From Magnetococcales bacterium (GTDB lineage Bacteria; Pseudomonadota; Magnetococcia; Magnetococcales; UBA8363): a DNA stretch of 64,000 nt. The position numbers were made by a program, and so were the translations under genes. Each line of letters opens with the position of its first letter. Position 1 is the stretch's first letter. Positions 50,014 through 58,586 of the stretch are shown in pieces. The notes below the pieces were generated by a model. It saw nothing but the letters and a program-made list of their open reading frames with translations. It did not search any database and had not been told where the DNA came from. The stretch is from positions 62,001-126,000 of the forward strand of contig JADGCQ010000002.1 in the NCBI GenBank assembly GCA_015228925.1, read 5' to 3'.

Positions 50014-52923
50014 ATGGACAACGCTTTCTTCAAACTGCTGCACCGGGAACCTGTGGAAGCCCTGAGAATTACCGTGGAGTCCTACCTCCATGAGGCAACC
50101 AACGCCCGTCACCTCCATCTTGCCACCGACGATCCTCACAATGCCTTTCTGGTGGCTTTTCTGACGGTTCCTACCGATTCCACCGGGGTTGCCCACATCC
50201 TGGAACACACCGCCTTGTGCGGCAGCCAACGCTATCCCGTCCGGGATCCATTCTTCATGATGTTGCGGCGGTCGTTATCAACCTTCATGAACGCCTTCAC
50301 CGCCAGCGATTGGACGGCGTATCCATTTGCCAGCCAATCGCGCAAAGATTTTAATAATTTATTGGATGTCTATCTCGACGCCGCCTTTTTTCCCCAACTC
50401 CTGGAGCTGGACTTCGCCCAGGAAGGGTGCCGCATCGAGTTGGAAAACCCAGAGGATAAAACCGCAAACCTTGTCTACAAAGGGATCGTCTTCAACGAAA
50501 TGAAGGGGGCCATGAGTTCCCCGGAACGGGTTCTTTGGGAACACCTCTCCAAGGAGATCTTTCCCACCAACGCCTACCATTTCAACAGCGGTGGCGACCC
50601 GGAACATATCCCCGATCTGACCTGGAAGGATCTGAAAGAATTTCATGCCCGCCATTATCATCCATCCAACGCCATATTCATGACATTTGGTAATATTCCC
50701 GCCAGCGAACATCAAACGGTCTTTCAAGATCGTGTCCTGAAAAACTTCCAAAAAATCGATGTGGATTTCAAGGTTCCCCTCGAACAAAGACGCAACACCC
50801 CGGTCCGCGTTTCCGGTCACTATGCCTTGGATGGAGAAGAAGACACCTCGGAGAAAACCCATGTCGTTCTTGGATGGTTGTTGGGGGAGAGTGTCGATCA
50901 GGAGCTACTCTTGAAAACCCATCTACTCAATGGGGTACTCCTGGATAACAGTTCCTCACCACTGCTCAAGTTTCTTGAAACCACCGATCTAGGCACCTCC
51001 CCCTCGCCCATTTGTGGATTGGACGATTCGGGTCGGGAGATGGTGTTTGCCTGTGGCGTCGAAGGGTCGGAACCGGCGTTGGCCGATCAGGTTGAACAGG
51101 GGATCCTCGGCATCCTCGAACAGGTGGCCAGGGATGGTGTGGAACAGGAACGGATCGACGCGGTACTCCATCAACTGGAACTGTCGCGCCGGGAAATTGG
51201 TGGCGATGGCTTGCCGTATGGTCTCAAGCTGATGCTGACCGCCTTGCCGGCGGCGTTGCATGGGGGTGATCCGGTGGCGGCCCTGGCGTTGGACAGTATT
51301 TTGGAAAAGCTGCGGGATGATGTCAAAAATCCTGAGTTCATCAAAGGGTTGGCCAGGAAGTGGCTTTTGGATAACCCCCATCGGGTCCGGGTGATCCTGG
51401 AACCGGATACCCATCTCAATGCACGGTCTGTCCAGCGTGAGGCGGCCAGATTGGCGAAAATCAAAGCTGAAATGACCCCCAATGCCATCGCAGCGATACA
51501 ACATGCCGCGCAGGCACTCAAAGAACGTCAAGAACAAGAAGATGATTCAGAAATTCTGCCACGGGTCACCTTGGCGGATGTCCCGCCCAACCCAGTCATC
51601 CCGATCGGGTCGGTCAAAGAATCCCTGGCCATCCCTTTGACCCATTTTGAACGTCCGACCAATCGTCTGGTCTATCAACAGGTCATCTTGGACGTTCCCG
51701 ACATGGGGGATGATTTATTGGATATCCTCCCCCTGTTTTCATCCAGTCTTCCAGAAGTCGGGCTGGGCAAGCGGGATTATTTGGAAACTCAGGCTTGGCA
51801 ATCGGCGATCAGCGGTGGCATTGGTGCCCGCACCTCGGTACGGGGTGATGTCGATGATGGTGATCGATTCCGCTGTGTCTTTTCGGTCTATGGCAAGGCG
51901 TTATCCCGCAATCAAATCCCTTTGGCAGAATTGCTCAACGAAACCCTTCTCAAGGGGCGGTTTGATGAATTGACCCGATTGCGGGAACTCATCGCCCAGT
52001 TTCGCGCTGGTGCTGAAATGCGTGTCAATGATAATGGCCATGTGTTGGCCATGAGTGCCGCCAGCAGTGCCAGCAGTCCCACGGGAACCATTCATGAACG
52101 TTGGAGCGGCATGTCGGCCATTAGCCGCCTCAAGGCATTGGACGAATCTTTGGACGATCCGGTTCAGTTGCGCCTTCTTTCCGAACGGTTCCAGCGAATC
52201 CAGGAGCATCTCCTTCGGGGACCACGGCAGTTGTTGGTCGTCGGGGAACGCGATGATTTTGCAACCCTGGAAGATTCCCTGAAGCAACTATGGCCGGAAA
52301 GCCATGGAGATGCTATCGAAGCTTTGAAACCCCGTTTCTCAGAGACAAAAGGTAATCTTGGCTGGGAAATTGTCACCACGGTCAATTTTTGCGCCCGTGT
52401 CAATCGATGCATCCCTTTTTCTCATCCCGACGCGCCGACCCTTTCGGTTTTGGGGCAATACCTGAAAAATGGGTTTTTGCATCGTGCCATCCGCGAACGG
52501 GGGGGGGCTTATGGTGGCGGGGCCGGTTATGATTCGGACACCGCCTCCTTCCGGTTTTATTCTTATCGTGATCCCAGGCTGGCCGATACACTCACAGACT
52601 TTGAACGTTCCTTGGAATGGCTTCATGGGGGTCAACATCCACCCAGGGCTTTGGAAGAGGCCATTTTGGGTGTCATTGGGGCCATCGATCGTCCCGCCTC
52701 CCCGGCGGGTGAAGCGAGACGAGCGTTTCATGATGCATTGCATGGACGGACGGCTCAAAAACGGACACGGTATCGTGAACAGGTATTGAATGTAACGTTG
52801 GAATCGATGCGGCGGGTCAGCGAACTTTATCTGCAACAAAGTGATGCGGCGTTTGCGGTGGTAGGGAGTGCGGTGGCTTTGGATCGGGAGACCGACGCAA
52901 CCTGGCAGCGGCAATCGCTCTGA
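50014..52923 (+). CDS. M16C metallopeptidase (PreP/CYM1 type)
   Basis: 969 residues, the full length of presequence-protease-type enzymes. AAAGGAG precedes the ATG. The inverted zinc motif HILEH (His61, Glu64, His65) and the distal Glu162 (FNEMKGAM) are intact. SQRYPVRDPFFMMLRRSL, FMNAFTASDWTAYPFAS and GGAYGGGAGYDSDTASFRFY (the C-terminal half R/Y substrate-binding pair) match the M16C family. No signal peptide, so probably cytosolic degradation of peptides of 10-60 residues. It stands alone between the qmo operon and a toxin-antitoxin region. Confidence 0.92.
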   Translation: MDNAFFKLLHREPVEALRITVESYLHEATNARHLHLATDDPHNAFLVAFLTVPTDSTGVAHILEHTALCGSQRYPVRDPFFMMLRRSLSTFMNAFTASDWTAYPFASQSRKDFNNLLDVYLDAAFFPQLLELDFAQEGCRIELENPEDKTANLVYKGIVFNEMKGAMSSPERVLWEHLSKEIFPTNAYHFNSGGDPEHIPDLTWKDLKEFHARHYHPSNAIFMTFGNIPASEHQTVFQDRVLKNFQKIDVDFKVPLEQRRNTPVRVSGHYALDGEEDTSEKTHVVLGWLLGESVDQELLLKTHLLNGVLLDNSSSPLLKFLETTDLGTSPSPICGLDDSGREMVFACGVEGSEPALADQVEQGILGILEQVARDGVEQERIDAVLHQLELSRREIGGDGLPYGLKLMLTALPAALHGGDPVAALALDSILEKLRDDVKNPEFIKGLARKWLLDNPHRVRVILEPDTHLNARSVQREAARLAKIKAEMTPNAIAAIQHAAQALKERQEQEDDSEILPRVTLADVPPNPVIPIGSVKESLAIPLTHFERPTNRLVYQQVILDVPDMGDDLLDILPLFSSSLPEVGLGKRDYLETQAWQSAISGGIGARTSVRGDVDDGDRFRCVFSVYGKALSRNQIPLAELLNETLLKGRFDELTRLRELIAQFRAGAEMRVNDNGHVLAMSAASSASSPTGTIHERWSGMSAISRLKALDESLDDPVQLRLLSERFQRIQEHLLRGPRQLLVVGERDDFATLEDSLKQLWPESHGDAIEALKPRFSETKGNLGWEIVTTVNFCARVNRCIPFSHPDAPTLSVLGQYLKNGFLHRAIRERGGAYGGGAGYDSDTASFRFYSYRDPRLADTLTDFERSLEWLHGGQHPPRALEEAILGVIGAIDRPASPAGEARRAFHDALHGRTAQKRTRYREQVLNVTLESMRRVSELYLQQSDAAFAVVGSAVALDRETDATWQRQSL

Positions 52924-52986
52924 GGAATTAGCTAATTTTTCCCGTGATTTCTCTTCTAAGGGGAAAATACGCAAACGCGCACCTTA

Positions 52987-53025
52987 GCTTGAGGTTTTTC
53001 GCACCTTTTGCGACAAACCTCAAGC
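52987..53025. terminator. 39-nt hairpin after the M16 peptidase gene
   Basis: GCTTGAGGTTT (52987-52997) pairs exactly with AAACCTCAAGC (53015-53025), and inside it TCGCA pairs with TGCGA around a CCTTT loop. It lies between two converging genes and could end both transcripts; there is no T-tract of note. Confidence 0.55.
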
Positions 53026-53031
53026 ACCGTG

Positions 53032-53238
53032 CTATGTTTCCGAGGAAAGAAAGGGACTTCCCGCATCTTGCCCGGGTAAATCGTGATACATTTTCGGCGC
53101 AAAGGAGACGACCGGGCGATTTGAAGATCGCTCAGAGTTTTGGAGATCTGTCACGATGGCGTCTATGTCGTAATTGAAACGGGCAGCATGCTCATCACGA
53201 AATTTGTGCAACTCTTCTATGATGGGATCGTTCCACAT
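53032..53238 (-). CDS. Small conserved protein of a PIN-toxin module
   Basis: 68 residues. MWNDPIIEELHKFRDEHAAR and FNYDIDAIVTDLQNSE are a recurrent pattern for short acidic proteins found directly after PIN-domain toxins. Its start overlaps the end of the PIN fragment (53217-53238). It may be an antitoxin or a toxin-associated protein; the activity is unknown. A stretch after ERSSNRPVV is less conserved. Confidence 0.65.
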   Translation of the reverse strand: MWNDPIIEELHKFRDEHAARFNYDIDAIVTDLQNSERSSNRPVVSFAPKMYHDLPGQDAGSPFLSSET

Positions 53239-53450
53239 GGTGATTCCTCCTCAGGCAATTCCTCTGGGGTGCTGATAACCGACGCAACAACGCCATATCT
53301 TCGAAAATTCTCGGTTATTCTTTGGCGGGTCAGGGCATTGGCGATGTGCCTACAATTCCACGTCAACAAATAGTCCATGCCATGAACAGCCGCCAGGGCA
53401 ATATGGACGGCATCATCTCCTGCCTGTTTCGAACGCGGTTCCGTTGGGAA
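53217..53450 (-). pseudogene. C-terminal fragment of a PIN-domain toxin
   Basis: Reading from about 53450 gives GDDAVHIALAAVHGMDYLLT, WNCRHIANALTRQRI and VISTPEELPEEE, the last third of a PIN toxin family with the conserved DAxHIA and LLTWNC motifs. The upstream two thirds are missing; the frame continues through the neighbouring vapC gene only as out-of-frame sequence. It probably lost its start when the vapC-type pair at 53458-54113 was acquired. Confidence 0.65.
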
Positions 53451-53457
53451 CCCTCTG

Positions 53458-53862
53458 TCATGATCTGTAGGGCAGTTTTTCCTGGGGGATCGGCAGGTTC
53501 TCGAACTCTGGATCCTTATGCACCAGGATTGCTCCAATCTCCAAGGATGCGGCGGCAATCCAGGCATCTCCCAATGAAAGTGGGTAGGTTGCCTTGATGC
53601 GAGCTGCGTTCTCCAATAACGAGGGCGATTCGTGAATCCAGTGGATCGGCAACGCGAGGCAATGGCGATAGGCTTGGCGTCCTGCTGTTTCTCCTTCATC
53701 TTTCCAAACACGATAGAGTATCTCCATCAACGAAATGAAACATCCGTGGCACGCATTTCCTCCTGTAGCGGCGTTATGGAGTAGCATCGCCACTCGTGCC
53801 GCACCCGGCTCGTTGTCGCGCAGTGCCAACAGAGCCGAGGTGTCGAGCAAAAATCCACTCAT
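53458..53862 (-). CDS. vapC: VapC-type PIN-domain ribonuclease toxin
   Basis: 134 residues, the standard length. Acidic residues at the expected places: FLLDTSALLAL (first Asp), SLMEILYR (Glu), and LSLGDAWIAAASLEIGA (Asp) followed by LVHKDPEFE (Asp). It likely cleaves tRNA or other RNA when free. Its ATG overlaps the antitoxin stop (ATGA at 53859-53862). Intact as far as can be seen. Confidence 0.9.
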   Translation of the reverse strand: MSGFLLDTSALLALRDNEPGAARVAMLLHNAATGGNACHGCFISLMEILYRVWKDEGETAGRQAYRHCLALPIHWIHESPSLLENAARIKATYPLSLGDAWIAAASLEIGAILVHKDPEFENLPIPQEKLPYRS

Positions 53863-54113
53863 GCTTCTCGTCCCAAATCGCTCCGGCGCTCCGTCAACAG
53901 GCTTTCCGTCCCACCGCCCTTGCCGCTGCCACGAAATGCAGCAACGGTCTGCCCTGCCATGGATTCCACGCTGTGCCGATTACGGAGGACATCAGGATCC
54001 GTCAATCCATGGCGGTATCCCAAATAACCGATGAAATCCAGCACCTCCTGGATCAACGGTTCCGGCAAGCGGCGCAATTCGTGTTGGACTTTCTCAGCAA
54101 GGTCCATGATCAT
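53859..54113 (-). CDS. VapC-partner antitoxin (DUF2281-like)
   Basis: 84 residues from ATG 54113, which follows AGGAGGAAAAACA; an earlier in-frame start adds nine residues and loses this ribosome binding site. MIMDLAEKVQHELRRLPEPL and IQEVLDFIGYLGYRH match the small antitoxins that pair with PIN toxins. The C-terminal tail is Gly/Arg-rich and flexible. Coupled to vapC. Confidence 0.82.
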   Translation of the reverse strand: MIMDLAEKVQHELRRLPEPLIQEVLDFIGYLGYRHGLTDPDVLRNRHSVESMAGQTVAAFRGSGKGGGTESLLTERRSDLGREA

Positions 54114-54407
54114 TGTTTTTCCTCCTGTTGCTTGATCCATCCCCCCAGAATCCGCCCGGTTTCATTCACGCCACGGATGGCAAACTCGAAGGCGTCGTGG
54201 GACAGGAATTTTTCCTCATGACAAATGCTTAATAGCACTCGAATTTTTTCCAAGCGCAGGTTAGCCCGTTTGAGGATCTCCCTTTTGTCCCTACTGTACC
54301 GGGCTTCTACCAAATTTTCCACTTTCATCCAACGCCAGACCATCGATGCGGTTGGCGAAGGTGAAACGTACTCGACGTGGAAATTTTTCCGTAGTAAAGA
54401 TGTTCCA
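54110..54407 (-). pseudogene. avd: Frameshifted Avd-like DGR accessory protein
   Basis: Two frames together give an Avd-type four-helix bundle. Upstream frame (about 54407-54340): EKFPRRVRFTFANRIDGLAL. Downstream frame (about 54320-54110): NLVEARYSRDKREILKRANL, RLEKIRVLLSICHEEKFLS, AFEFAIRGVNETGRILGGWI. Both halves match the order of accessory variability determinant proteins of diversity-generating retroelements (EKFPR-x-RF, NRI, LVEARYS, RANLRLEKIR, GRxLGGW). A frameshift near 54320-54340 separates them and the first helix is not clearly seen. Intact Avd is about 110-125 residues and binds the DGR reverse transcriptase. No reverse transcriptase was seen next to it. Confidence 0.75.
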
Positions 54408-54408
54408 G

Positions 54409-54447
54409 TATACGGAGATGCTTATATTACCAGAAATTCTCCGTATA
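54409..54447. repeat. 10-bp inverted repeat upstream of the avd remnant
   Basis: TATACGGAGA (54409-54418) is exactly inverted as TCTCCGTATA (54438-54447) with a 19-nt spacer. It sits where the first helix of avd should be encoded, so it may mark the insertion or deletion that broke the gene. Confidence 0.4.
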
Positions 54448-54489
54448 TTGCTGAAATTTAAACGATATTCTTATTTTTCTTTCCAAGAA

Positions 54490-54765
54490 CTACTTAAACC
54501 GCTTGTAAAAATCTCCTCGCGCCCCCACGAAATTAAAAAAAACAACTTCCCGCTCAAAATCAACGGTGACGCCGATGCGATATTTCCCAAAACGAAACCG
54601 CCCCTGATTGGGGCGATTGGTAAACATAAGAAAATTTGGAAACTGCAAAGGACTACGCGGATCGTCAATCAAATCTTCAATGAAATCGCTAATCTGTCTT
54701 TGAAACGTAACGTGCAGGTGAGAAAAAGATTTTTGAAAACTACGTTCAATTTGAATCGTCCACAT
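54490..54765 (-). CDS. RelE-type toxin
   Basis: 91 residues from ATG 54765; the in-frame reading further upstream consists of repeat DNA. MWTIQIERSFQKSFSHL, IEDLIDDPRSPLQF, GRFRFGKYRIGVTVDF and the ending FFNFVGARGDFYKRFK match RelE/ParE-superfamily ribosome-dependent RNases, where the C-terminal basic and aromatic residues are functional. No antitoxin gene is adjacent; the next minus-strand frame is 300 bases upstream beyond a repeat. Confidence 0.8.
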   Translation of the reverse strand: MWTIQIERSFQKSFSHLHVTFQRQISDFIEDLIDDPRSPLQFPNFLMFTNRPNQGRFRFGKYRIGVTVDFEREVVFFNFVGARGDFYKRFK

Positions 54766-54767
54766 AG

Positions 54768-55065
54768 AGATTCTTCGCTCATGTTGCAAGCCGTGTGACG
54801 CCACATGGAATCCTGAGGAATTCCAACGTCACTTTTTTAATGCTACATTGCCGCAACGATAATGGCATAGGTCTGCTCATCCCTCTTTGAAAAATCTGCG
54901 TCCATCTGCGAAATCTGCGGATTCACGACATACCCTCCGTATTCCACATACGCTTCATGAACTTTTCTTCTGTGCTATCCGCAGATTTCGCAGATTCGCA
55001 CAGATTCAAGACGAAAGATTCTATGCGGCGTCACACAGTTTACAACATGAGCGAGATTCTTATTA
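54768..55065. repeat. Nested inverted-repeat (fold-back) element
   Basis: The outer arms, about 54768-54805 and 55028-55065, are imperfect inverted copies of about 36 bp sharing TCGCTCATGTTG and GTGTGACGCC. Inner arms near 54888-54925 and 54978-55010 share ATCTGCGAAATCTGCGGAT in opposite orientation. The ~300-bp piece can fold into one long hairpin and separates the RelE toxin from its expected upstream antitoxin. The inner motif is one I recognise as a widely dispersed bacterial repeat. Confidence 0.6.
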
Positions 55066-55269
55066 CGCCTTCTTTCGGCCCATTGACGCTAAAAAATCTT
55101 GTCCATCCATCCGATCTCTTGGATGGTCGTGCTGGTGACTGTAAGCAATGGCAGTAGCGATCTCTTCATCGGCCATGACTTCCTCCATAGCCATCAAAAG
55201 CACTTCCTCGGGTGCTGTTTGAAGAAAGGCGGCCACTTTTGGATGAGTGATTTCTCTGGAAATCAGCAT
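55063..55269 (-). CDS. Small antitoxin-like protein
   Basis: 68 residues. ATG at 55269 lacks a clear ribosome binding site. The product is MLISREITHPKVAAFLQTAP, EEVLLMAMEEVMADEEIATA and a C-terminal DGQDFLASMGRKKA. The last part resembles toxin-binding tails of small antitoxins. It may once have been the partner of the RelE toxin before the repeat element moved in. Family not recognised. Confidence 0.4.
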   Translation of the reverse strand: MLISREITHPKVAAFLQTAPEEVLLMAMEEVMADEEIATAIAYSHQHDHPRDRMDGQDFLASMGRKKA

Positions 55270-55380
55270 TTTATGGGTCTCTTCAACGGGTGGAACATTG
55301 ATAACTAGCGCAGAGTGATGGTAGCAGAATCATTGTTACCCGGGGATGATAATCCTCCCGAACCCCCGTAATATCCCCAT

Positions 55381-57168
55381 TCACTTCTTCGCTGTCACCT
55401 GCGAATTGGGTCGTTTGGTTGGTTTCTTGCTCACTTTCTTGGGTAACGGATCGACGACCTTGGGCTTTGCGGCAGACGATGGTTTCTTCTCATCGGCCAA
55501 TTCCGGCTTTTTGACAACTTCCTCCTTGGCCGGTTTTACCACCTCCGGCACATCCGAGGAGACCTTTTCCTCTTGGGTATCTCCCGACTTTTCAACGCTG
55601 GAACTCCCATGTCCCGGCATGAACGGTGTCTTCTGCTCCCCAGACCCACGCAAAACCCCCTTGTTCTTCTCAAGCCACGTTGCCATCGCCGGCCAACGAT
55701 CCACCGCCTTATCGGCATCCTGAAACAAAGACCTGACCGAATCAAAAAAATCGACCGTCATCGGATCGGCACTGGAAGGGATCTCAACACTCAACGTATG
55801 TAACAACTGCCCCATATTGGAAAGCACCCGAAATTTGGCCGCCAACTCCTGATAATGTTCCACCACCAAATTATTGCGGGCACTGTAAAGCTCATTCTCA
55901 ACATCCAGCAAATCCATCAAAGTCCGCTGTCCAATGCGATATTGCTTAAAATAAGCTGTACGCACCTTCTCGTTATCCTGCACCTGGGTCACAAACAATT
56001 CACGACGCGACTGCGCCGCCACCAACGCCGCATACCCATTGGCCAAGTTTTCGGTGATATCCAAAACCGCCTTGTCCAATTGGCTCTGCGCCTGAGCCAT
56101 ATTGAAGGTCGCCTCCCGCTTGGCATGCATGTCCTTGTAACCGGAAAAGGCGTTGACCGTCATCTCCACCACCGCACTCATGGATTCACTACGGCCAGGA
56201 GATCCTGCCAAATGGGCATCATTATTCCCCGTCAAGATCAGATTGATCGCCGGAGCAAATGCGCTGTTGGCAGACAACGCTTGCTCCTTGCTGGCAAAAT
56301 AGGCCTCCTGCGCCGAAAAGATGGCAGGATGAATCCCCAGTGCCTGCTTCAACGCCTCCTTGCGATCCTTGGGAACCAACCCTTCCGGGATGACAGGTTC
56401 CTGAAGATCCTTGGGCGGATAACCGAAAAGTGCCTCAAACGTTGCGTCGGCAACATCCTGCGTGGATTGAATCTGCGCCAATACCGCCTCGGCCTGTTTT
56501 ACCCGTGCTTGCGTCTGCGAAACATCCGCCTTAGTCCCTGCCCCACTTTCGGCCCGCTTCTGCACCAATTGCAATAACGCCTTATGCGATGCAACACTCT
56601 CTTGGGCCGCCAAAATCTGGCCCCGGTTTTTCATCACGTTTAAATAACTGTCCACGGCCCGCATACCAATGGTTTCCGCAACCTCCAAGACCCTCCATGA
56701 CGCCGCACGGGCGTTTGCCTGACTACTCAACACCAAGTGGGACGTCCCAAACCCACGATACAAATTCTGGGTCAAGACAATCCCACGCTGCTTAGGATTC
56801 AACCAAACATTATCCACGCCCGTTGCCTGGGTTGTGGCATTGTCAGACCCCTCGCGACCATTGGTTCCACGTAAATTGATCGTCGGAAGGAAATCGGCCA
56901 TGGAAGAGCCAACCCGTTCACGCGCCCCAGCGGTGGCATATACCGCCTGCGTCACCTCCGGCCTGTAATTCAACGCCTGTGCCACCGCACCCGGAAGTTC
57001 CTGGGTATGCCCCAAAGACGAGCCGAGCAACGCCCCCAATCCCACAACCATCCCCAAAGTCTTCAACACCGAACACCTTTTCCTCCCATAAGCCCGCCCC
57101 GCCCCGCCTCGTGCCCAAACTCCCGATGCATCAGCCTCTCCACAATATTCCGTCGCTGCGGCATTCAT
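55381..57168 (-). CDS. TolC-family outer-membrane protein (type I secretion)
   Basis: 595 residues. A long basic leader precedes a signal peptide (about 35-55: VLKTLGMVVGLGALLGSS). Two TolC repeats follow: ALNYRPEVTQAVYATAGARE, GIVLTQNLYRGFGTSHLVLS, then ALGIHPAIFSAQEAYFASKE, RIGQRTLMDLLDVENELYSA. This is the AggA/LapE-type outer-membrane factor of type I secretion. An unusual ~115-residue Lys/Pro/Glu-rich C-terminal extension (VVKPAKEEVVKKPELADEKK) is not part of the barrel. Its ATG overlaps the stop of the cytochrome gene. With the giant repeat protein upstream, it probably exports that adhesin; the ABC and membrane-fusion parts are not in the window. Confidence 0.88.
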   Translation of the reverse strand: MNAAATEYCGEADASGVWARGGAGRAYGRKRCSVLKTLGMVVGLGALLGSSLGHTQELPGAVAQALNYRPEVTQAVYATAGARERVGSSMADFLPTINLRGTNGREGSDNATTQATGVDNVWLNPKQRGIVLTQNLYRGFGTSHLVLSSQANARAASWRVLEVAETIGMRAVDSYLNVMKNRGQILAAQESVASHKALLQLVQKRAESGAGTKADVSQTQARVKQAEAVLAQIQSTQDVADATFEALFGYPPKDLQEPVIPEGLVPKDRKEALKQALGIHPAIFSAQEAYFASKEQALSANSAFAPAINLILTGNNDAHLAGSPGRSESMSAVVEMTVNAFSGYKDMHAKREATFNMAQAQSQLDKAVLDITENLANGYAALVAAQSRRELFVTQVQDNEKVRTAYFKQYRIGQRTLMDLLDVENELYSARNNLVVEHYQELAAKFRVLSNMGQLLHTLSVEIPSSADPMTVDFFDSVRSLFQDADKAVDRWPAMATWLEKNKGVLRGSGEQKTPFMPGHGSSSVEKSGDTQEEKVSSDVPEVVKPAKEEVVKKPELADEKKPSSAAKPKVVDPLPKKVSKKPTKRPNSQVTAKK

Positions 57169-58391
57169 AACAAGCTATCCTTATCACTCTGGCTCGGAGA
57201 AGCATTCCCCGGAAGCGGTTTCAACGTAACGGCGCGTTTCTTATAGTCAGGCACTGCCATGCGGGACATGTAATCCATGACCGCTGTAATCTCCTCCGGC
57301 GTATAGGCCTCCACCTGAACAATCATCAGAGGATGGCCATTACGACGCTTTTCTTCTTTGATCCACTGAAACTGCCGCACCAGATAGTTATAGTGCTGCC
57401 CGTAAACCAACTCAAACATTTTCCGGCTGTCACCCTCCCCGGCAGCACCATGACATGCGGCGCAATCCCTGTCATACAATTCCTTGCCGCGCTTGAGATC
57501 TTTACCAGGCCCCTTGCCGTTGTTATCGGTCATGGCCATGGCCTCGATATAGGCGGCAACATCCGCCATATTCTGAACGCCACCAATCTCACTGGGGAGA
57601 GAAAACCGATACATCTCTGGGTTATCCCGATTCTTGGAGCGGATATCGGCCAATTGCTTGAGGGTGACATCTTTATATTGCCCTGCAATCTGCGGATACT
57701 TCCCTTCTTTGTCCCCCCATCCATCGGGCTGATGGCATTTTTCCGAGCAATAATCCTTATAGACCTTTTGACCATGGGCGACATCCGCCTTCAACCGCAT
57801 AGCCTCTTCCTTCTCTTGGTTGCGCTTGTTCCACTCCCCCAGAATAACATCCAAAATCTTTTTATTCTGGCCGGTGCGCACACTGGGATCGGAAACCTTC
57901 AACAATGCCTGGGGATTGGCCAATATCGCCTTGCGGTACATCTTGCGCGCCATCTCCAATTTTCCAGTATTTTCATAAACAACCCCCATGTTGGTCAATG
58001 CCGCCAAATTCCTTGGGTCCAGATCCAACGACTCCTTGAGGATTTTCTCCGCTTGCGCAAAATCTTTGTTCTGAATAAATTGGAACGCTTGCTGGTTCAA
58101 CTTCTTGCTTTGCATTTTTTTATCCGCATCGGGATCCGTTGCGGCAGCACCATCCTCACCCGAAGCCCCCTCGGCGGAAGCCTCCACATCCCCAGCATCC
58201 AGATCTTCCATTTTCCCCAACCAGGGGGCTTTGGCAAACTGGGAAAACGGCGGTGTTGACGGCTTGGTAGCCATCTCGTTTCGTGGCGTGGAGATAAACG
58301 CACGATCCACATCGGGCACATCTGGCCGCCAACCCAGACAACTGGAAAGCATCATTCCAGCAATCAATGTGATAATCCAAATCCTCTGCAT
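57165..58391 (-). CDS. TPR and cytochrome c lipoprotein with one CxxxCH motif
   Basis: 408 residues from ATG 58391. A lipoprotein signal MQRIWIITLIAGMMLSSC (lipobox LSSC) is followed by a polar linker. TPR repeats (about 110-190: QAFQFIQNKDFAQAEKILKE, LAALTNMGVVYENTGKLEMA) precede two cytochrome c-like units. The second has a normal heme site CAACHG; the first reads YCSEKCHQ, i.e. C-x3-CH in place of C-x2-CH. Each has a Met that could be the distal ligand. It lies between the giant surface protein and the TolC protein and is coupled to the latter, an odd place for a cytochrome. It may be an outer-membrane-linked redox lipoprotein. Confidence 0.8.
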   Translation of the reverse strand: MQRIWIITLIAGMMLSSCLGWRPDVPDVDRAFISTPRNEMATKPSTPPFSQFAKAPWLGKMEDLDAGDVEASAEGASGEDGAAATDPDADKKMQSKKLNQQAFQFIQNKDFAQAEKILKESLDLDPRNLAALTNMGVVYENTGKLEMARKMYRKAILANPQALLKVSDPSVRTGQNKKILDVILGEWNKRNQEKEEAMRLKADVAHGQKVYKDYCSEKCHQPDGWGDKEGKYPQIAGQYKDVTLKQLADIRSKNRDNPEMYRFSLPSEIGGVQNMADVAAYIEAMAMTDNNGKGPGKDLKRGKELYDRDCAACHGAAGEGDSRKMFELVYGQHYNYLVRQFQWIKEEKRRNGHPLMIVQVEAYTPEEITAVMDYMSRMAVPDYKKRAVTLKPLPGNASPSQSDKDSLL

Positions 58392-58586
58392 TGTGAACAC
58401 CCTTAACTGATGAACAACATCAAACTGGAATCCCAGAAAAAAAACGTCCGCCGGAGATAAACCGAGCAAGGTTGTGACTTACTGCGGAAAATCCCCCGAT
58501 CCGAAGAATATAGCAAAAAACAGGCCTTTTTTTAACGATATCCCCCCCAATTTTGCCAAAGGACACCTTCGCCATCGGCAGCAACA

